NCBI GenBank assembly: GCA_002348045.1
Contig: DDYO01000041.1
Location: 1-5,733 of the forward strand
DNA from: Anaerolineales bacterium UBA2232
GTDB lineage: Bacteria; Chloroflexota; Anaerolineae; UBA2200
Length of the DNA: 5,733 nucleotides
Direction of reading: 5' to 3'
Shown: one piece after another, positions 1 through 5,702 of the stretch
Layout: each line of letters starts with the position of its first letter
Numbering within the stretch: the stretch's first letter is position 1
Position numbers and translations under genes: made by a program
The notes under the pieces: model-generated
The model's database searches: none
Told to the model about the DNA's origin: nothing
The model's input: only the letters and a program-made list of their open reading frames with translations

Positions 1-491
1 CCGGCCGGGCCGATGGAGATGCAGGCGATCCGGTCGCCGTAGGCGGCCTTCATCTTATCCACCAGGTCGTAGTTGCCCAGCATCTTCAAGCTGTTGTCGG
101 CCTCGATGGTGACGTCGTCCTTGTTGATGACCATTTTGTAAAGCGTATCGTCGGCCGGTTTGCCTTCCAGCACGATGGCGGCATACCCCAGGCGGGCCAG
201 CACCTGGGCCCCCTGGCCGCCGGAGTTGGCTTCCTTGATGCCGCCGGTCAGCGGGCTCTTACCGCCGAAAGAGGTGCGGCCGCTGCTCGGCGCTGCCGGT
301 GTGCCCGAAACCCATCCCGGAGCGATCGCCAACTTGTTGTTCGGTCCGAGCGGGTGGCACAAGGGATCCACTTCATCTGCGATGATGGAAGAGGTGAGGC
401 CGCGACCGGCCCACTTTGCCCACTTCTGGGGAATATCCTCGTAAGTGGCCTTCAGGTCAGTCATATTGATGCGGAGAATCTTCCTAGCCAT
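1..491 (-). CDS. Aldehyde:ferredoxin oxidoreductase family protein, N-terminal part (3' end outside window)
   Basis: Family members are tungsten- or molybdenum-bispyranopterin enzymes of the cytoplasm. They oxidise aldehydes to carboxylic acids with ferredoxin as electron acceptor, or run the reverse reaction. The visible 163 residues read MARKILRINMTDLK at the start. They then show the AOR N-terminal domain: AGRGLTSSII (28-37), DPLCHPLGPNNKLAIAPG (42-59), SGRTSFGGKSPLTGGIKEAN (70-89), ANSGGQGAQ (88-96), LGYAAIVLEG (101-110) and ISIGPAG at the window edge. This matches the known order in Pyrococcus AOR (DPL..NKL, GGR....KSPLTG, ANSGG, GYDAIVVEGKA, SIGPAG), including the residues around the pterin phosphates. 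The [4Fe-4S] cysteines lie beyond the window, so intactness and the exact paralogue (AOR, FOR, GOR or WOR type) cannot be judged. The ATG at 489-491 has a good Shine-Dalgarno, and the gene follows the moaD-like gene by 12 nt. Confidence 0.93.
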   Translation of the reverse strand, partial: MARKILRINMTDLKATYEDIPQKWAKWAGRGLTSSIIADEVDPLCHPLGPNNKLAIAPGWVSGTPAAPSSGRTSFGGKSPLTGGIKEANSGGQGAQVLARLGYAAIVLEGKPADDTLYKMVINKDDVTIEADNSLKMLGNYDLVDKMKAAYGDRIACISIGPA

Positions 492-497
492 GACATG

Positions 498-505
498 CTC
501 CTTTC
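498..505 (-). promoter_or_regulatory. Ribosome binding site of the oxidoreductase gene, overlapping the upstream stop codon
   Basis: The minus strand reads GAAAGGAG, with AGGAG at 498-502, 6 nt before the ATG at 489-491. Its 5' end overlaps the TGA stop (504-506) of the MoaD-like gene. Ribosomes ending the small gene therefore sit on the initiation site of the oxidoreductase, which suggests translational coupling. Confidence 0.8.
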
Positions 506-860
506 AGGGAATGATAGGTTTTGTGCTGTGCTGCAAAGCGCCGCGTTCAGCCAAAGCTGCCTGTACACGGCGTGAGATCGCTGCCCCTTCGCGATACTGA
601 TAGGGCCACATATAGCCAACAGAGAAAATGCCTATGTGATCCCCATCGTGCAATTCGTCTTCAAGGACCACGTGCAGACCCGGCATATCCGAAAGGACGG
701 CGTTGATGAAGACATACGACGTCTCCTCCGGAGAAATGCCAATCAGCGAATAGAGTTCTTTGACCTTGGCGTTGTCCGGAAGAGAGATCTCCTGAGTGGC
801 GACGAACTTGCCCCCCAACAGATGAGCAAGCCTTCCATAGATGGCTACGTCAACAAGCAT
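504..860 (-). CDS. MoaD/ThiS-family (beta-grasp) protein with C-terminal tail and no terminal Gly-Gly
   Basis: This 118-residue protein has the MoaD/ThiS ubiquitin-like pattern: a first beta strand (MLVDVAIYGRLAHLLGGK, 1-18), a second strand (ISLPDNAKVKELYSLIGI, 25-42), FINAVLSDMPG (51-61), then the closing strand LHDGDHIGIFSVGYM (70-84). In molybdopterin synthase the small subunit ends with Gly-Gly, which is thiocarboxylated to supply the dithiolene sulfur. Here the expected GG after the IFS strand is replaced by VGYMWPYQYREGAAIS, followed by an Arg/Ala-rich tail to residue 118. Position next to an AOR gene supports a link to tungsto- or molybdopterin cofactor synthesis or insertion. Whether it is a sulfur carrier, a processed precursor or an AOR partner protein is unknown. 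The start has AGGA 4 nt upstream (865-868). Family assignment is good, function uncertain. Confidence 0.8.
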   Translation of the reverse strand: MLVDVAIYGRLAHLLGGKFVATQEISLPDNAKVKELYSLIGISPEETSYVFINAVLSDMPGLHVVLEDELHDGDHIGIFSVGYMWPYQYREGAAISRRVQAALAERGALQHSTKPIIP

Positions 861-962
861 GATTTCCTGCGCCTCAAAGTTCGCGGATTGACGCCACTCA
901 CCAGTGTCTAGGTAGCTGCCTCAGGCAACCGCGCCCCGGCCCAAGACGGACAGGGCCAATAG

Positions 963-997
963 AAAGAGCGCTATGTCATCTTGACATAGCGCTCTTT
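963..997. promoter_or_regulatory. Perfect 16-bp inverted repeat with 3-nt centre, ModE-operator-like
   Basis: AAAGAGCGCTATGTCA, then TCT, then TGACATAGCGCTCTTT, with no mismatch in the 16-bp arms. The inner part, CGCTATGT-N7-ACATAGCG, resembles ModE operators, which from memory have CGnTATAT/ATATnnCG-type half-sites with a 6-8 bp centre. A ModE-type DNA-binding protein is encoded 300 bp away and a Mo/W enzyme operon begins 103 bp away. The alternative is an RNA hairpin: A-rich 5' arm and TCTTT at the 3' arm are seen in bidirectional terminators, although no real U-tract follows in either direction. It could also act as an attenuator within the leader. Confidence 0.6.
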
Positions 998-1010
998 ACC
1001 TGAACATTCC

Positions 1011-1041
1011 GGGCCAGGTTGGACTCTGACTTGTCCGGCCC
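1011..1041 (-). other. Predicted RNA hairpin in the leader of the MoaD-like/AOR operon
   Basis: In the minus-strand transcript GGGCC (1037-1041) can pair with GGCCC (1011-1015). Directly inside it GGAC (1033-1036) pairs with GTCC (1021-1024), leaving an 8-nt loop and a 5-nt bulge. It lies between the predicted transcription start and the perfect inverted repeat. Stems this short can arise by chance in GC-rich DNA. Confidence 0.3.
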
Positions 1042-1151
1042 TCTCACACTACAAGACGTCCCAGGGCGAACTTGGATCATCAACGGAAGACCGCCGACAG
1101 CGCTGGCGTGCTCGAGCTTCCCACGCAATCCCACAAGGGCTTACTACCGCA

Positions 1152-1180
1152 AATATACACAATAAAGCAGAAAATGACAA
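1152..1180 (-). promoter_or_regulatory. Sigma70-type promoter of the MoaD-like/AOR operon
   Basis: The minus strand reads TTGTCA (1175-1180), a 17-bp spacer, then TATATT (1152-1157). Each hexamer matches five of six consensus bases at the ideal spacing, in a locally AT-rich patch. Predicted transcription starts near 1145, giving a leader of about 285 nt before the MoaD-like ATG. No better promoter was seen closer to that gene. Confidence 0.6.
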
Positions 1181-1188
1181 GTGGCTCA

Positions 1189-1205
1189 GCCCATGACTCA
1201 TGGGC
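1189..1205. promoter_or_regulatory. 17-bp palindrome just upstream of the -35 element
   Basis: GCCCATGA-C-TCATGGGC is a perfect 8-bp inverted repeat around one base, centred at 1197. That is about 52 bp upstream of the predicted transcription start and 9 bp from the -35 hexamer. This is a usual place for a dimeric activator. The binding protein is unknown, and the sequence is not ModE-like. Confidence 0.4.
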
Positions 1206-1284
1206 CGTGTACGATCCGATTCTCGCGTCAGTTGGACATTCGTGGTGCAGGACCAGTCATGAGGGTGCCGGGCGGGCAGGCTTG

Positions 1285-1301
1285 GCGCTCGCCCTGAGCG
1301 C
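1285..1301 (-). terminator. Possible weak hairpin at the end of the ModE-like gene
   Basis: GCGCTC (1285-1290) and GAGCGC (1296-1301) can form a 6-bp stem with a 5-nt loop overlapping the stop codon (1301-1303). No U-tract follows, so an intrinsic terminator is doubtful. Its position at the gene end is the main support. Confidence 0.2.
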
Positions 1302-1648
1302 TAGATGCGCGGGAAATGCGAGGAGAATTCCTCGGCCAGCGCAACTTCCATCACGGCCATGAAGTGCGCAAAGCGATCGATCAGCGCTCGTCCCTCGGGA
1401 GTGAGACTCGCCCCTCCGCCGTGTGACCCGCCCACATGTCGCTCCAGGAGGGGCGAGCCAGATCCCTCTTCCATCTCGGCCAGCCTCTCCCAAGCCAGCT
1501 TGTAGGGAACATTCAGCAACTCGGCTGCTCCGGAAATGGATCCTGCCCGGTCAACCGCCTCCAGCAGTCGCAATCGCCATGGGCTCAGGACCACCTTGCC
1601 GTCGTGCTCCAGCCATATGTTCAGCCTGGGGGTGATGTCAGCCGACAT
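1301..1648 (-). CDS. Stand-alone ModE-type winged helix-turn-helix regulator
   Basis: The 115-residue protein matches the N-terminal DNA-binding domain of ModE, the molybdate-responsive repressor/activator. After a strand-rich start (PRLNIWLEHDGKVVLSPWRL, 7-26) comes the helix-turn-helix (AGSISGAAELLNVPYKLAWE, 35-54, then RLAEME), and then the wing, PLLER (66-70) and GGSHGGGASLTPEGRALI (73-90). E. coli ModE has the same pattern (GSIS..A...G.SYK.AW..I.EM, ...ER..GGK.GGGA.LT..G..LI). Full-length ModE is about 260 residues and senses molybdate through two C-terminal MOP domains. These are absent here, so this protein cannot bind oxyanion in the usual way. It may take its signal from another protein or ligand. 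Sited between the sugar-gene operon and the Mo/W enzyme operon, it is a likely regulator of the latter. The start has only a weak GGAT ribosome site (1654-1657). Confidence 0.88.
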   Translation of the reverse strand: MSADITPRLNIWLEHDGKVVLSPWRLRLLEAVDRAGSISGAAELLNVPYKLAWERLAEMEEGSGSPLLERHVGGSHGGGASLTPEGRALIDRFAHFMAVMEVALAEEFSSHFPRI

Positions 1649-1736
1649 TTCAGATCCACACTAGTTGGCAAGCTTTCGGTTCGCGTCACTGGCAGGCCTG
1701 GCTATTCGCGGCTTAGGGCGTGACTCTGTCTGCCTG
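1649..1736. other. Short gap between the Gfo/Idh/MocA gene and the ModE-like gene
   Basis: These 88 bases separate two minus-strand genes, a longer gap than those within the upstream operon. I found neither a clear promoter nor a terminator. Only an 8-bp palindrome CAGGCCTG (1693-1700) stands out. Whether the ModE-like gene has its own promoter or is read through from rdgB is open. Confidence 0.4.
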
Positions 1737-2735
1737 CTAAACCCCGTTCACCATCAGGATCTGGTGCCTCAGTCCGGAATCCACCATTTTCTCTGCCAGG
1801 TATACGGCACGCATTCCCTCTTCACCCGTGATGAGGTGCTCTTCGTCCCGCAAGATCGCTCCGACGAATCTCTCCAGCTCCTCCACCAGGGGTTCGCGTT
1901 TCCTGATCTCGTACTTTGTGATGCGGCCCTCGCTGACCCCCATCAGGGCAACCATCCCCTCCCAACCGTTGGCATAGTTGTTCTCGTAGAAGTACAGCTC
2001 CTGCGTGAGGTAGTTGACATGAAACATGCCGCGCTCGCCGAGCATAGATAGCTCGCGAATCTTGGTGGGAGTCAGCCAGTTGATATCAAGGACCCCGACT
2101 GCGCCGTTGGCGAATTTGAGAAGTCCGGAGAGCAGGTCCTCGTGGCTGGCATGGATTTCCTTTTCAGTCTCTGCGTACAGGTTCTGAATGGGAGAGCCGA
2201 TCAGATACTCCATGATGTTCAGCTCGTGGGTCGCCAGATCGAAGACAACCCCAACGTCCATGATGCGGGCGGGGTACGGGCCGACGCGGCGGGATCGAAT
2301 CTGAAAAACCCTTCCGAGTTGCCCGCTGTCGAGACGGCGCTTGAGCTCCAGGATCGCCGGATTGAAGCGCTCGATGTGCCCCACTCCCAGGTGCACGCCC
2401 TTTCGATGCGCCGCTTCGATCATCGCGCGACATTCCACAACGCTGTTGGCCAGTGGCTTCTCGACGAAGACGTGCGCGCCATGTTCGATGGCGGCCAGTG
2501 TCACTGCCTGGTGGTGGCGAGTGGGAACGGCAACGGCCACCATATCCAGCTTCACGCGGTCGAGCATCTCCTGGTAGTCGGCGTATGCGTCAGCACGATA
2601 CGTGCGCGCGATCTGCTGCAGGGACTCCTCGTTCGTGTCCGAGAGCGCTGCCACGTTCACCTCTGGCATCTGCGCGAGGACGCGGACATGATTGCGCCCC
2701 ATGGAACCAACCCCTATCACACCCACGTTGAGCAT
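1737..2735 (-). CDS. Gfo/Idh/MocA family NAD(P)-dependent sugar dehydrogenase
   Basis: The 332-residue protein has the usual family length and layout. A Rossmann fold opens it, GVIGVGSMGRNHVRVL (5-20), with an acidic residue after strand 2 (LSDTN, 31-35). AVAVPTRHH (67-75) and the family signature EKPLANS (92-98, Lys93 catalytic) follow. Then come GVGHIERFNPA (117-127) and the C-terminal substrate-domain motif DVGVVFDLATHELN (160-173) with the D166/H170 pair. The HIERFNP stretch recalls dehydrogenases acting on UDP-HexNAc sugars (GnnA/WlbA type), but the substrate cannot be fixed from sequence. The start chosen is the ATG at 2733-2735. It begins right before the Rossmann strand and has AGGAG 7 nt upstream. 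The in-frame ATG at 2811-2813 would add 26 unlike residues inside the upstream gene. Only one base separates it from the glycosyltransferase stop, so they are co-translated and probably share a glycan pathway. Confidence 0.92.
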   Translation of the reverse strand: MLNVGVIGVGSMGRNHVRVLAQMPEVNVAALSDTNEESLQQIARTYRADAYADYQEMLDRVKLDMVAVAVPTRHHQAVTLAAIEHGAHVFVEKPLANSVVECRAMIEAAHRKGVHLGVGHIERFNPAILELKRRLDSGQLGRVFQIRSRRVGPYPARIMDVGVVFDLATHELNIMEYLIGSPIQNLYAETEKEIHASHEDLLSGLLKFANGAVGVLDINWLTPTKIRELSMLGERGMFHVNYLTQELYFYENNYANGWEGMVALMGVSEGRITKYEIRKREPLVEELERFVGAILRDEEHLITGEEGMRAVYLAEKMVDSGLRHQILMVNGV

Positions 2736-2736
2736 A

Positions 2737-3981
2737 TCAACACTCCTGCTGGCGCGACATGTGCGCTCGAACGAGCTTTGGAGTCGAAGCCAGCGCGACA
2801 GCTGCCAGCGCAATCAGGGCGGGCTCAGCCGGCATGCGAATCCGGAATCCGCCCCAGAAAATCAGTCCGGTGACCAGGAAACACGCGACCACAGACCACA
2901 ATACTCCGGCCTTGCGCCACTGCCTCCGCAGCAACCAGGTGCCCGCAATCGCAAAAGTGGCAACTGCCACATAATACACATGGCCCACCACCTCAGGAAA
3001 TCCGTGCCTGAACGGGTAGAGGTGCCAGAACTTTTCGAACCTCCACCAGACCATCTTCGGCAGATCTGATAGGTGGGCAATGATGAAATTGCGACCGAGT
3101 TTGCTCCAGGCTTCATCGCGGCCGATTTCATCCAATGTACACGTCCAGCCCGCCCCCGGCACTTCGCAGGGCGATACCCAATCGCCGCGGAGATCTGGTT
3201 CCGTGAGAATGCGCTCATTGTTGGAGCCGAAGAGAACGGCACCACTCATGGTAGTGGTCGGGATGAGTTTCCCCATGACCAAGTAGTTGCGTACTATCCA
3301 GGGAGCGGCAACCGTCAGGCTTACAGCTACCAAGAGGGCAATACCGGCACACCTGGTTCTCAGTGAACTCCGGCTGGCAATAAGCAACCAGAGGGCAACA
3401 AATGGCAACAACGCTGCGCCATTGGGGCGAGTCAACCAGGCAAGGCCGATCCACGCCCCAGTCGACACGTAGGATGTCCACCTGGGGTGATCGAGCGTCC
3501 GCAGCGCCGCAGCACTCGCGCAGGTGACTAAGAGGGCGAACAAAGGCTCTGACAGCAGCGAAGTACTCGGATAGATCAACAGCGGATACGTCGCCACGAT
3601 GAACGCGGAGATCCGCCCCGCCGCAACCCCTCCCAGGCTTCTGGCCACGCTGTATGCCGCAGCGCAGACCAGCGATCCGAGTAACGCCTCCAGTGTGAGC
3701 CCAGCAACGTAATTCTCAGCTCCGCATAGCCGGTAAACGCCGGCAAGGAGTAGCGGGAACAGAGGTGGTCGGATTGCGGTGTACTGGCCGCTTGACAAGC
3801 GGTAACCTTCACCGGATGCCAGACTGGACGCGATATCACTGTACTCTCGCGCGTCCAGCTCGGGCAAGTAGCCCGGCGCCACAAAAATGAGATTGTATCC
3901 GATCCGAAGGCCGAGGGCAAATAGGACGATCAGGGCTAAGTAGAGCGAATCATTTCGCCTGACGGCAAGTGGGAGCGTCAT
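2737..3981 (-). CDS. GT39/ArnT-like integral membrane glycosyltransferase
   Basis: This hydrophobic protein of 414 residues has about 9-10 likely membrane segments (around 12-34, 72-86, 92-113, 122-138, 143-161, 172-202, 211-230, 332-351, 358-377, 384-400). The GT-C/PMT_2 pattern is clear. In the first outer loop is [20 protein letters not shown] (41-60), with Asp43 at the usual catalytic acid position, followed by [10 protein letters not shown] (71-80). SEPLFALL (144-151), [12 protein letters not shown] (183-194), APWIVRNY (226-233) and a C-terminal [11 protein letters not shown] (380-390) complete it. Such enzymes move a sugar from a polyprenyl-phosphate carrier to a lipid or protein acceptor on the outer side of the cytoplasmic membrane. 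Donor and acceptor are not predictable. The loop 240-330 is soluble and contains Cys272 and Cys281. The start overlaps the rdgB stop by 4 nt (ATGA, 3978-3981). The ribosome site is weak (AGGGA), so translation likely depends on coupling to rdgB. Confidence 0.88.
   Translation of the reverse strand: MTLPLAVRRNDSLYLALIVLFALGLRIGYNLIFVAPGYLPELDAREYSDIASSLASGEGYRLSSGQYTAIRPPLFPLLLAGVYRLCGAENYVAGLTLEALLGSLVCAAAYSVARSLGGVAAGRISAFIVATYPLLIYPSTSLLSEPLFALLVTCASAAALRTLDHPRWTSYVSTGAWIGLAWLTRPNGAALLPFVALWLLIASRSSLRTRCAGIALLVAVSLTVAAPWIVRNYLVMGKLIPTTTMSGAVLFGSNNERILTEPDLRGDWVSPCEVPGAGWTCTLDEIGRDEAWSKLGRNFIIAHLSDLPKMVWWRFEKFWHLYPFRHGFPEVVGHVYYVAVATFAIAGTWLLRRQWRKAGVLWSVVACFLVTGLIFWGGFRIRMPAEPALIALAAVALASTPKLVRAHMSRQQEC
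2743..2747 (-). promoter_or_regulatory. Ribosome binding site that fixes the dehydrogenase start
   Basis: The minus strand has AGGAG 7 nt before the ATG at 2733-2735, inside the last codons of the glycosyltransferase gene. It decides for this start over the in-frame ATG 78 nt upstream. Confidence 0.75.
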
Positions 3982-4616
3982 GCCGTCCCTGCCAGCTGAG
4001 GTTTGGGTCTTTCCGGGGAAGAGGCAAGATGTGCCTCCAAGACTCCGACTGCCCGATGCGAGGCCAGGGCACGATGGCTGACGGAGTTCTTGAGATCTGG
4101 CGGGAGTTGAGCCATGGTCCTGGCGAACTCTGGGAGGTAGAATACCGGATCATATCCGAACCCATATTCACCCGCCGGGCCGAAAGTAACAATCCCTTCG
4201 ATCGTACCTTCAGCAGAGCCGATAGTGCCGGCAGGAGCTGCCAGGGTGACCACGCAACGGAAGCGGGCGGTGCGCTGCGCCCACGGGATGCCCGCGAGCA
4301 GGCCCAGAAGCCTGCGATACCGGTCAGCGTCCGTAGCATCTGGACCGGCGAAACGCGCCGAATGAACACCGGGAGCGCCGTCCAAGGCGTCGACCTCCAG
4401 TCCGGAGTCATCTGCCCAAGTCCAAACGCCGGTGACCTGTGCGAAATGGGCGGCTTTGATTGCCGCATTCTCCGCCAGGGTCATGCCGGTTTCTGCGACC
4501 TCGTCCGTGATGCCCAATTCGTCAAGGTACACCACCTTCAGCGGAAGCTCAGACAGAAGGTCGCGATACTCGCGAGCTTTGCCAGGGTTGTGCGTTGCGA
4601 TCAGGAGCGTGTTCAT
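3978..4616 (-). CDS. rdgB: XTP/dITP diphosphatase (RdgB/HAM1 family)
   Basis: The enzyme hydrolyses non-canonical purine triphosphates (XTP, dITP, ITP) to monophosphate and diphosphate in the cytoplasm, keeping deaminated purines out of DNA and RNA. The 212 residues carry all family motifs in order: [16 protein letters not shown] (6-21), [10 protein letters not shown] (46-55), [20 protein letters not shown] (68-87, with the catalytic Asp pair 69-70) then [15 protein letters not shown] (153-163), and [11 protein letters not shown] (175-185, with Lys176 and SHR in the base pocket). The usual length is about 190-210. The tail after residue 197 ([13 protein letters not shown]) is non-conserved. 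The ATG at 4614-4616 starts directly at the first strand, with GAGG 4 nt upstream (4621-4624). It is the first gene of a minus-strand operon with the glycosyltransferase and is divergent from prs. Confidence 0.95.
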   Translation of the reverse strand: MNTLLIATHNPGKAREYRDLLSELPLKVVYLDELGITDEVAETGMTLAENAAIKAAHFAQVTGVWTWADDSGLEVDALDGAPGVHSARFAGPDATDADRYRRLLGLLAGIPWAQRTARFRCVVTLAAPAGTIGSAEGTIEGIVTFGPAGEYGFGYDPVFYLPEFARTMAQLPPDLKNSVSHRALASHRAVGVLEAHLASSPERPKPQLAGTA

Positions 4617-4673
4617 AGGTCCTCAAATGGACACGCGCAGAATTTGTTCAGTCACCAACTGTGCGCGCGTGGT

Positions 4674-4702
4674 TTGCCACTGAAGTGGCTCGATGTTATC
4701 AT
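4674..4702 (+). promoter_or_regulatory. Sigma70-type promoter of prs
   Basis: TTGCCA (4674-4679), a 17-bp spacer, then TATCAT (4697-4702), each five of six to consensus. Transcription would start near 4709, leaving a leader of about 28 nt with GGAG (4725-4728) 8 nt before the prs ATG. GCCACT-GA-AGTGGC (4676-4689), an inverted repeat between the two hexamers, could be an operator. Confidence 0.65.
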
Positions 4703-4706
4703 AGCA
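4698..4706 (-). promoter_or_regulatory. Possible extended -10 promoter of rdgB, overlapping the prs -10
   Basis: The minus strand reads TGCTATGAT: a TATGAT -10 (4698-4703) preceded by the TGn extension. No good -35 lies at proper distance, which an extended -10 can tolerate. Start would be near 4691, about 75 nt before the rdgB ATG. It shares five base pairs with the prs -10 element. Confidence 0.4.
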
Positions 4707-4724
4707 CAACTATCAACGGCAAGC

Positions 4725-4728
4725 GGAG
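4725..4728 (+). promoter_or_regulatory. Ribosome binding site of prs
   Basis: GGAG lies 8 nt before the ATG at 4737-4739. A second purine run, GAGG at 4731-4734, is only 2 nt from the ATG and too close. This site supports the chosen start over the open frame that continues far upstream. Confidence 0.7.
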
Positions 4729-4736
4729 ACGAGGTC

Positions 4737-5693
4737 ATGGGGACGCATCATCCTTTGCGGATATTCTCGGGTTCAGCGAATCGGCCTCTCGCCGAAGCAG
4801 TCGCCCGCAGGCTGGATACTTCCTTGGGTAAGTCTACCACGACTTTCCTGAAGGATTCAGAGATTCACGTTACCATCGATCAGGTCGTTCGCGACGAAGA
4901 TGTGTTCATCATCCAGCCGTGCTCGCCCCCCGTCAACGATCATCTCATGGAGCTCGTCCTGTACATCGACGCTTTCCGCCGGGCATCGGCGCACGAAATC
5001 ACTGCTGTAATTCCTTACTATCCGTACGGCCGCCAGGAACGTATGTCGAAGGGACGAGAGGCCATCAGCGCGCGCGTCGTCGCGACGATCCTGGAGTCCG
5101 TTGGGGTCAGCCGCGTCATCTTCTTCGATGTGCATGCCCCGGCGATCCAGGGATTTTTCAGCGTGCCGGTCGATCCTTTGACTGCTCTCCCTGTTCTGGT
5201 GAACTACTTCCGTGGCAAGGAGAACCTCCGAGATGCCGCGATTGTCTCTCCGGACGTGGGTCGTGCCAAGTTTGCCGCCAAGTATGCTGATCAACTCGGT
5301 CTGCCGCTGGTGGTCATGCACAAGCGGAGGGGTAGCTTCACTGACGTCGAGGTGAGCCACGTGGTAGGCGACATCGAGGGCAAGGTGCCGATCATCATCG
5401 ATGACGTCATCGCGGGTGGCAGCGTTCTGAGAGAGGTCGAGGCACTTGTGCGCCAGGGCGCCAAGCCGGAGGTGCACCTGTCCATTACGCACGGCGTCAT
5501 CTTGCCATCAGCCTTGGAGCTGCTGGATAACCCCAACATCGCCGAGTTGGTGGTGTCCGACACGATCAATCAGCCCCAGGCGATTCACGATCACCCGAAG
5601 ATTCGTGTTGTGTCCGTGGACAAGCTGCTCGCTCAGGTCATCGGGCGCATACACGTGGGCACATCGATCAGCGATCTGATCGAACTCACCTGA
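4737..5693 (+). CDS. prs: Ribose-phosphate pyrophosphokinase (PRPP synthase)
   Basis: The enzyme makes 5-phosphoribosyl-1-diphosphate from ribose 5-phosphate and ATP in the cytoplasm, feeding purine, pyrimidine, NAD, His and Trp synthesis. The 318 residues match the usual class I length (about 310-320). The motifs are [15 protein letters not shown] (9-23), FLKDSEIHV (37-45, the place of the usual F-DGE), [20 protein letters not shown] (93-112, ATP/Mg region), [13 protein letters not shown] (129-141, with Asp131/His133), KRRGS (196-200, catalytic flexible loop) and VGDIEGK (210-216). The PRPP loop is [12 protein letters not shown] (220-231). Compared with the usual DD-x-x-D-T-x-G-T, it lacks the third Asp and the Thr. 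It still has the two leading Asp and a Gly/Ser turn. Start choice: the frame is open for 768 nt upstream, but that part is antisense to rdgB and unlike the family. The ATG at 4737 follows a good GGAG. Confidence 0.94.
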   Translation: MGTHHPLRIFSGSANRPLAEAVARRLDTSLGKSTTTFLKDSEIHVTIDQVVRDEDVFIIQPCSPPVNDHLMELVLYIDAFRRASAHEITAVIPYYPYGRQERMSKGREAISARVVATILESVGVSRVIFFDVHAPAIQGFFSVPVDPLTALPVLVNYFRGKENLRDAAIVSPDVGRAKFAAKYADQLGLPLVVMHKRRGSFTDVEVSHVVGDIEGKVPIIIDDVIAGGSVLREVEALVRQGAKPEVHLSITHGVILPSALELLDNPNIAELVVSDTINQPQAIHDHPKIRVVSVDKLLAQVIGRIHVGTSISDLIELT

Positions 5694-5702
5694 GGTTTTG
5701 GC

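Larger units (their letters stand above)
861..1300. other. Non-coding regulatory region between the ModE-like gene and the MoaD-like/AOR operon
   Basis: No credible gene lies in these 440 bases. The one plus-strand frame that stays open has no family-like sequence and runs into the ModE-like gene. On the minus strand the region holds a promoter (1152-1180), a palindrome upstream of it (1189-1205) and a predicted leader of about 285 nt (roughly 861-1145). Several inverted repeats fall in the leader, including a perfect 16-bp one (963-997). I do not recognise a known riboswitch class in it. Confidence 0.7.

Noticed and set aside
981..1009. TTGACA (981-986) as a plus-strand -35 box
   Set aside because: The best -10 at 16-18 bp matches at most three of six bases and no plus-strand gene follows. 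The hexamer is explained by the palindrome.
1072..1362. Plus-strand open frame of 96 codons across the regulatory gap
   Set aside because: No recognisable domain and no ribosome site that I trust. It overlaps the end of the ModE-like gene on the other strand and covers the AT-rich promoter patch.
2736..2813. Upstream ATG (2813) for the Gfo/Idh/MocA protein, adding 26 residues
   Set aside because: The extra residues lie inside the glycosyltransferase gene and are unlike a Rossmann N-terminus. The ATG at 2735 has AGGAG at ideal spacing.
2142..2873. Plus-strand open frame of 243 codons
   Set aside because: Lies opposite the dehydrogenase gene and has no family motif. It is a mirror frame common in GC-rich DNA.
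3969..4736. Plus-strand extension of the prs reading frame by 256 codons upstream
   Set aside because: It is antisense to rdgB, which has all its family motifs. The extra sequence resembles no PRPP synthase, and a good ribosome site and promoter place the start at 4737.
4857..5492. Minus-strand open frame of 211 codons inside prs
   Set aside because: Antisense to conserved prs motifs, and its His/Asp/Arg-rich translation is typical of a shadow frame.
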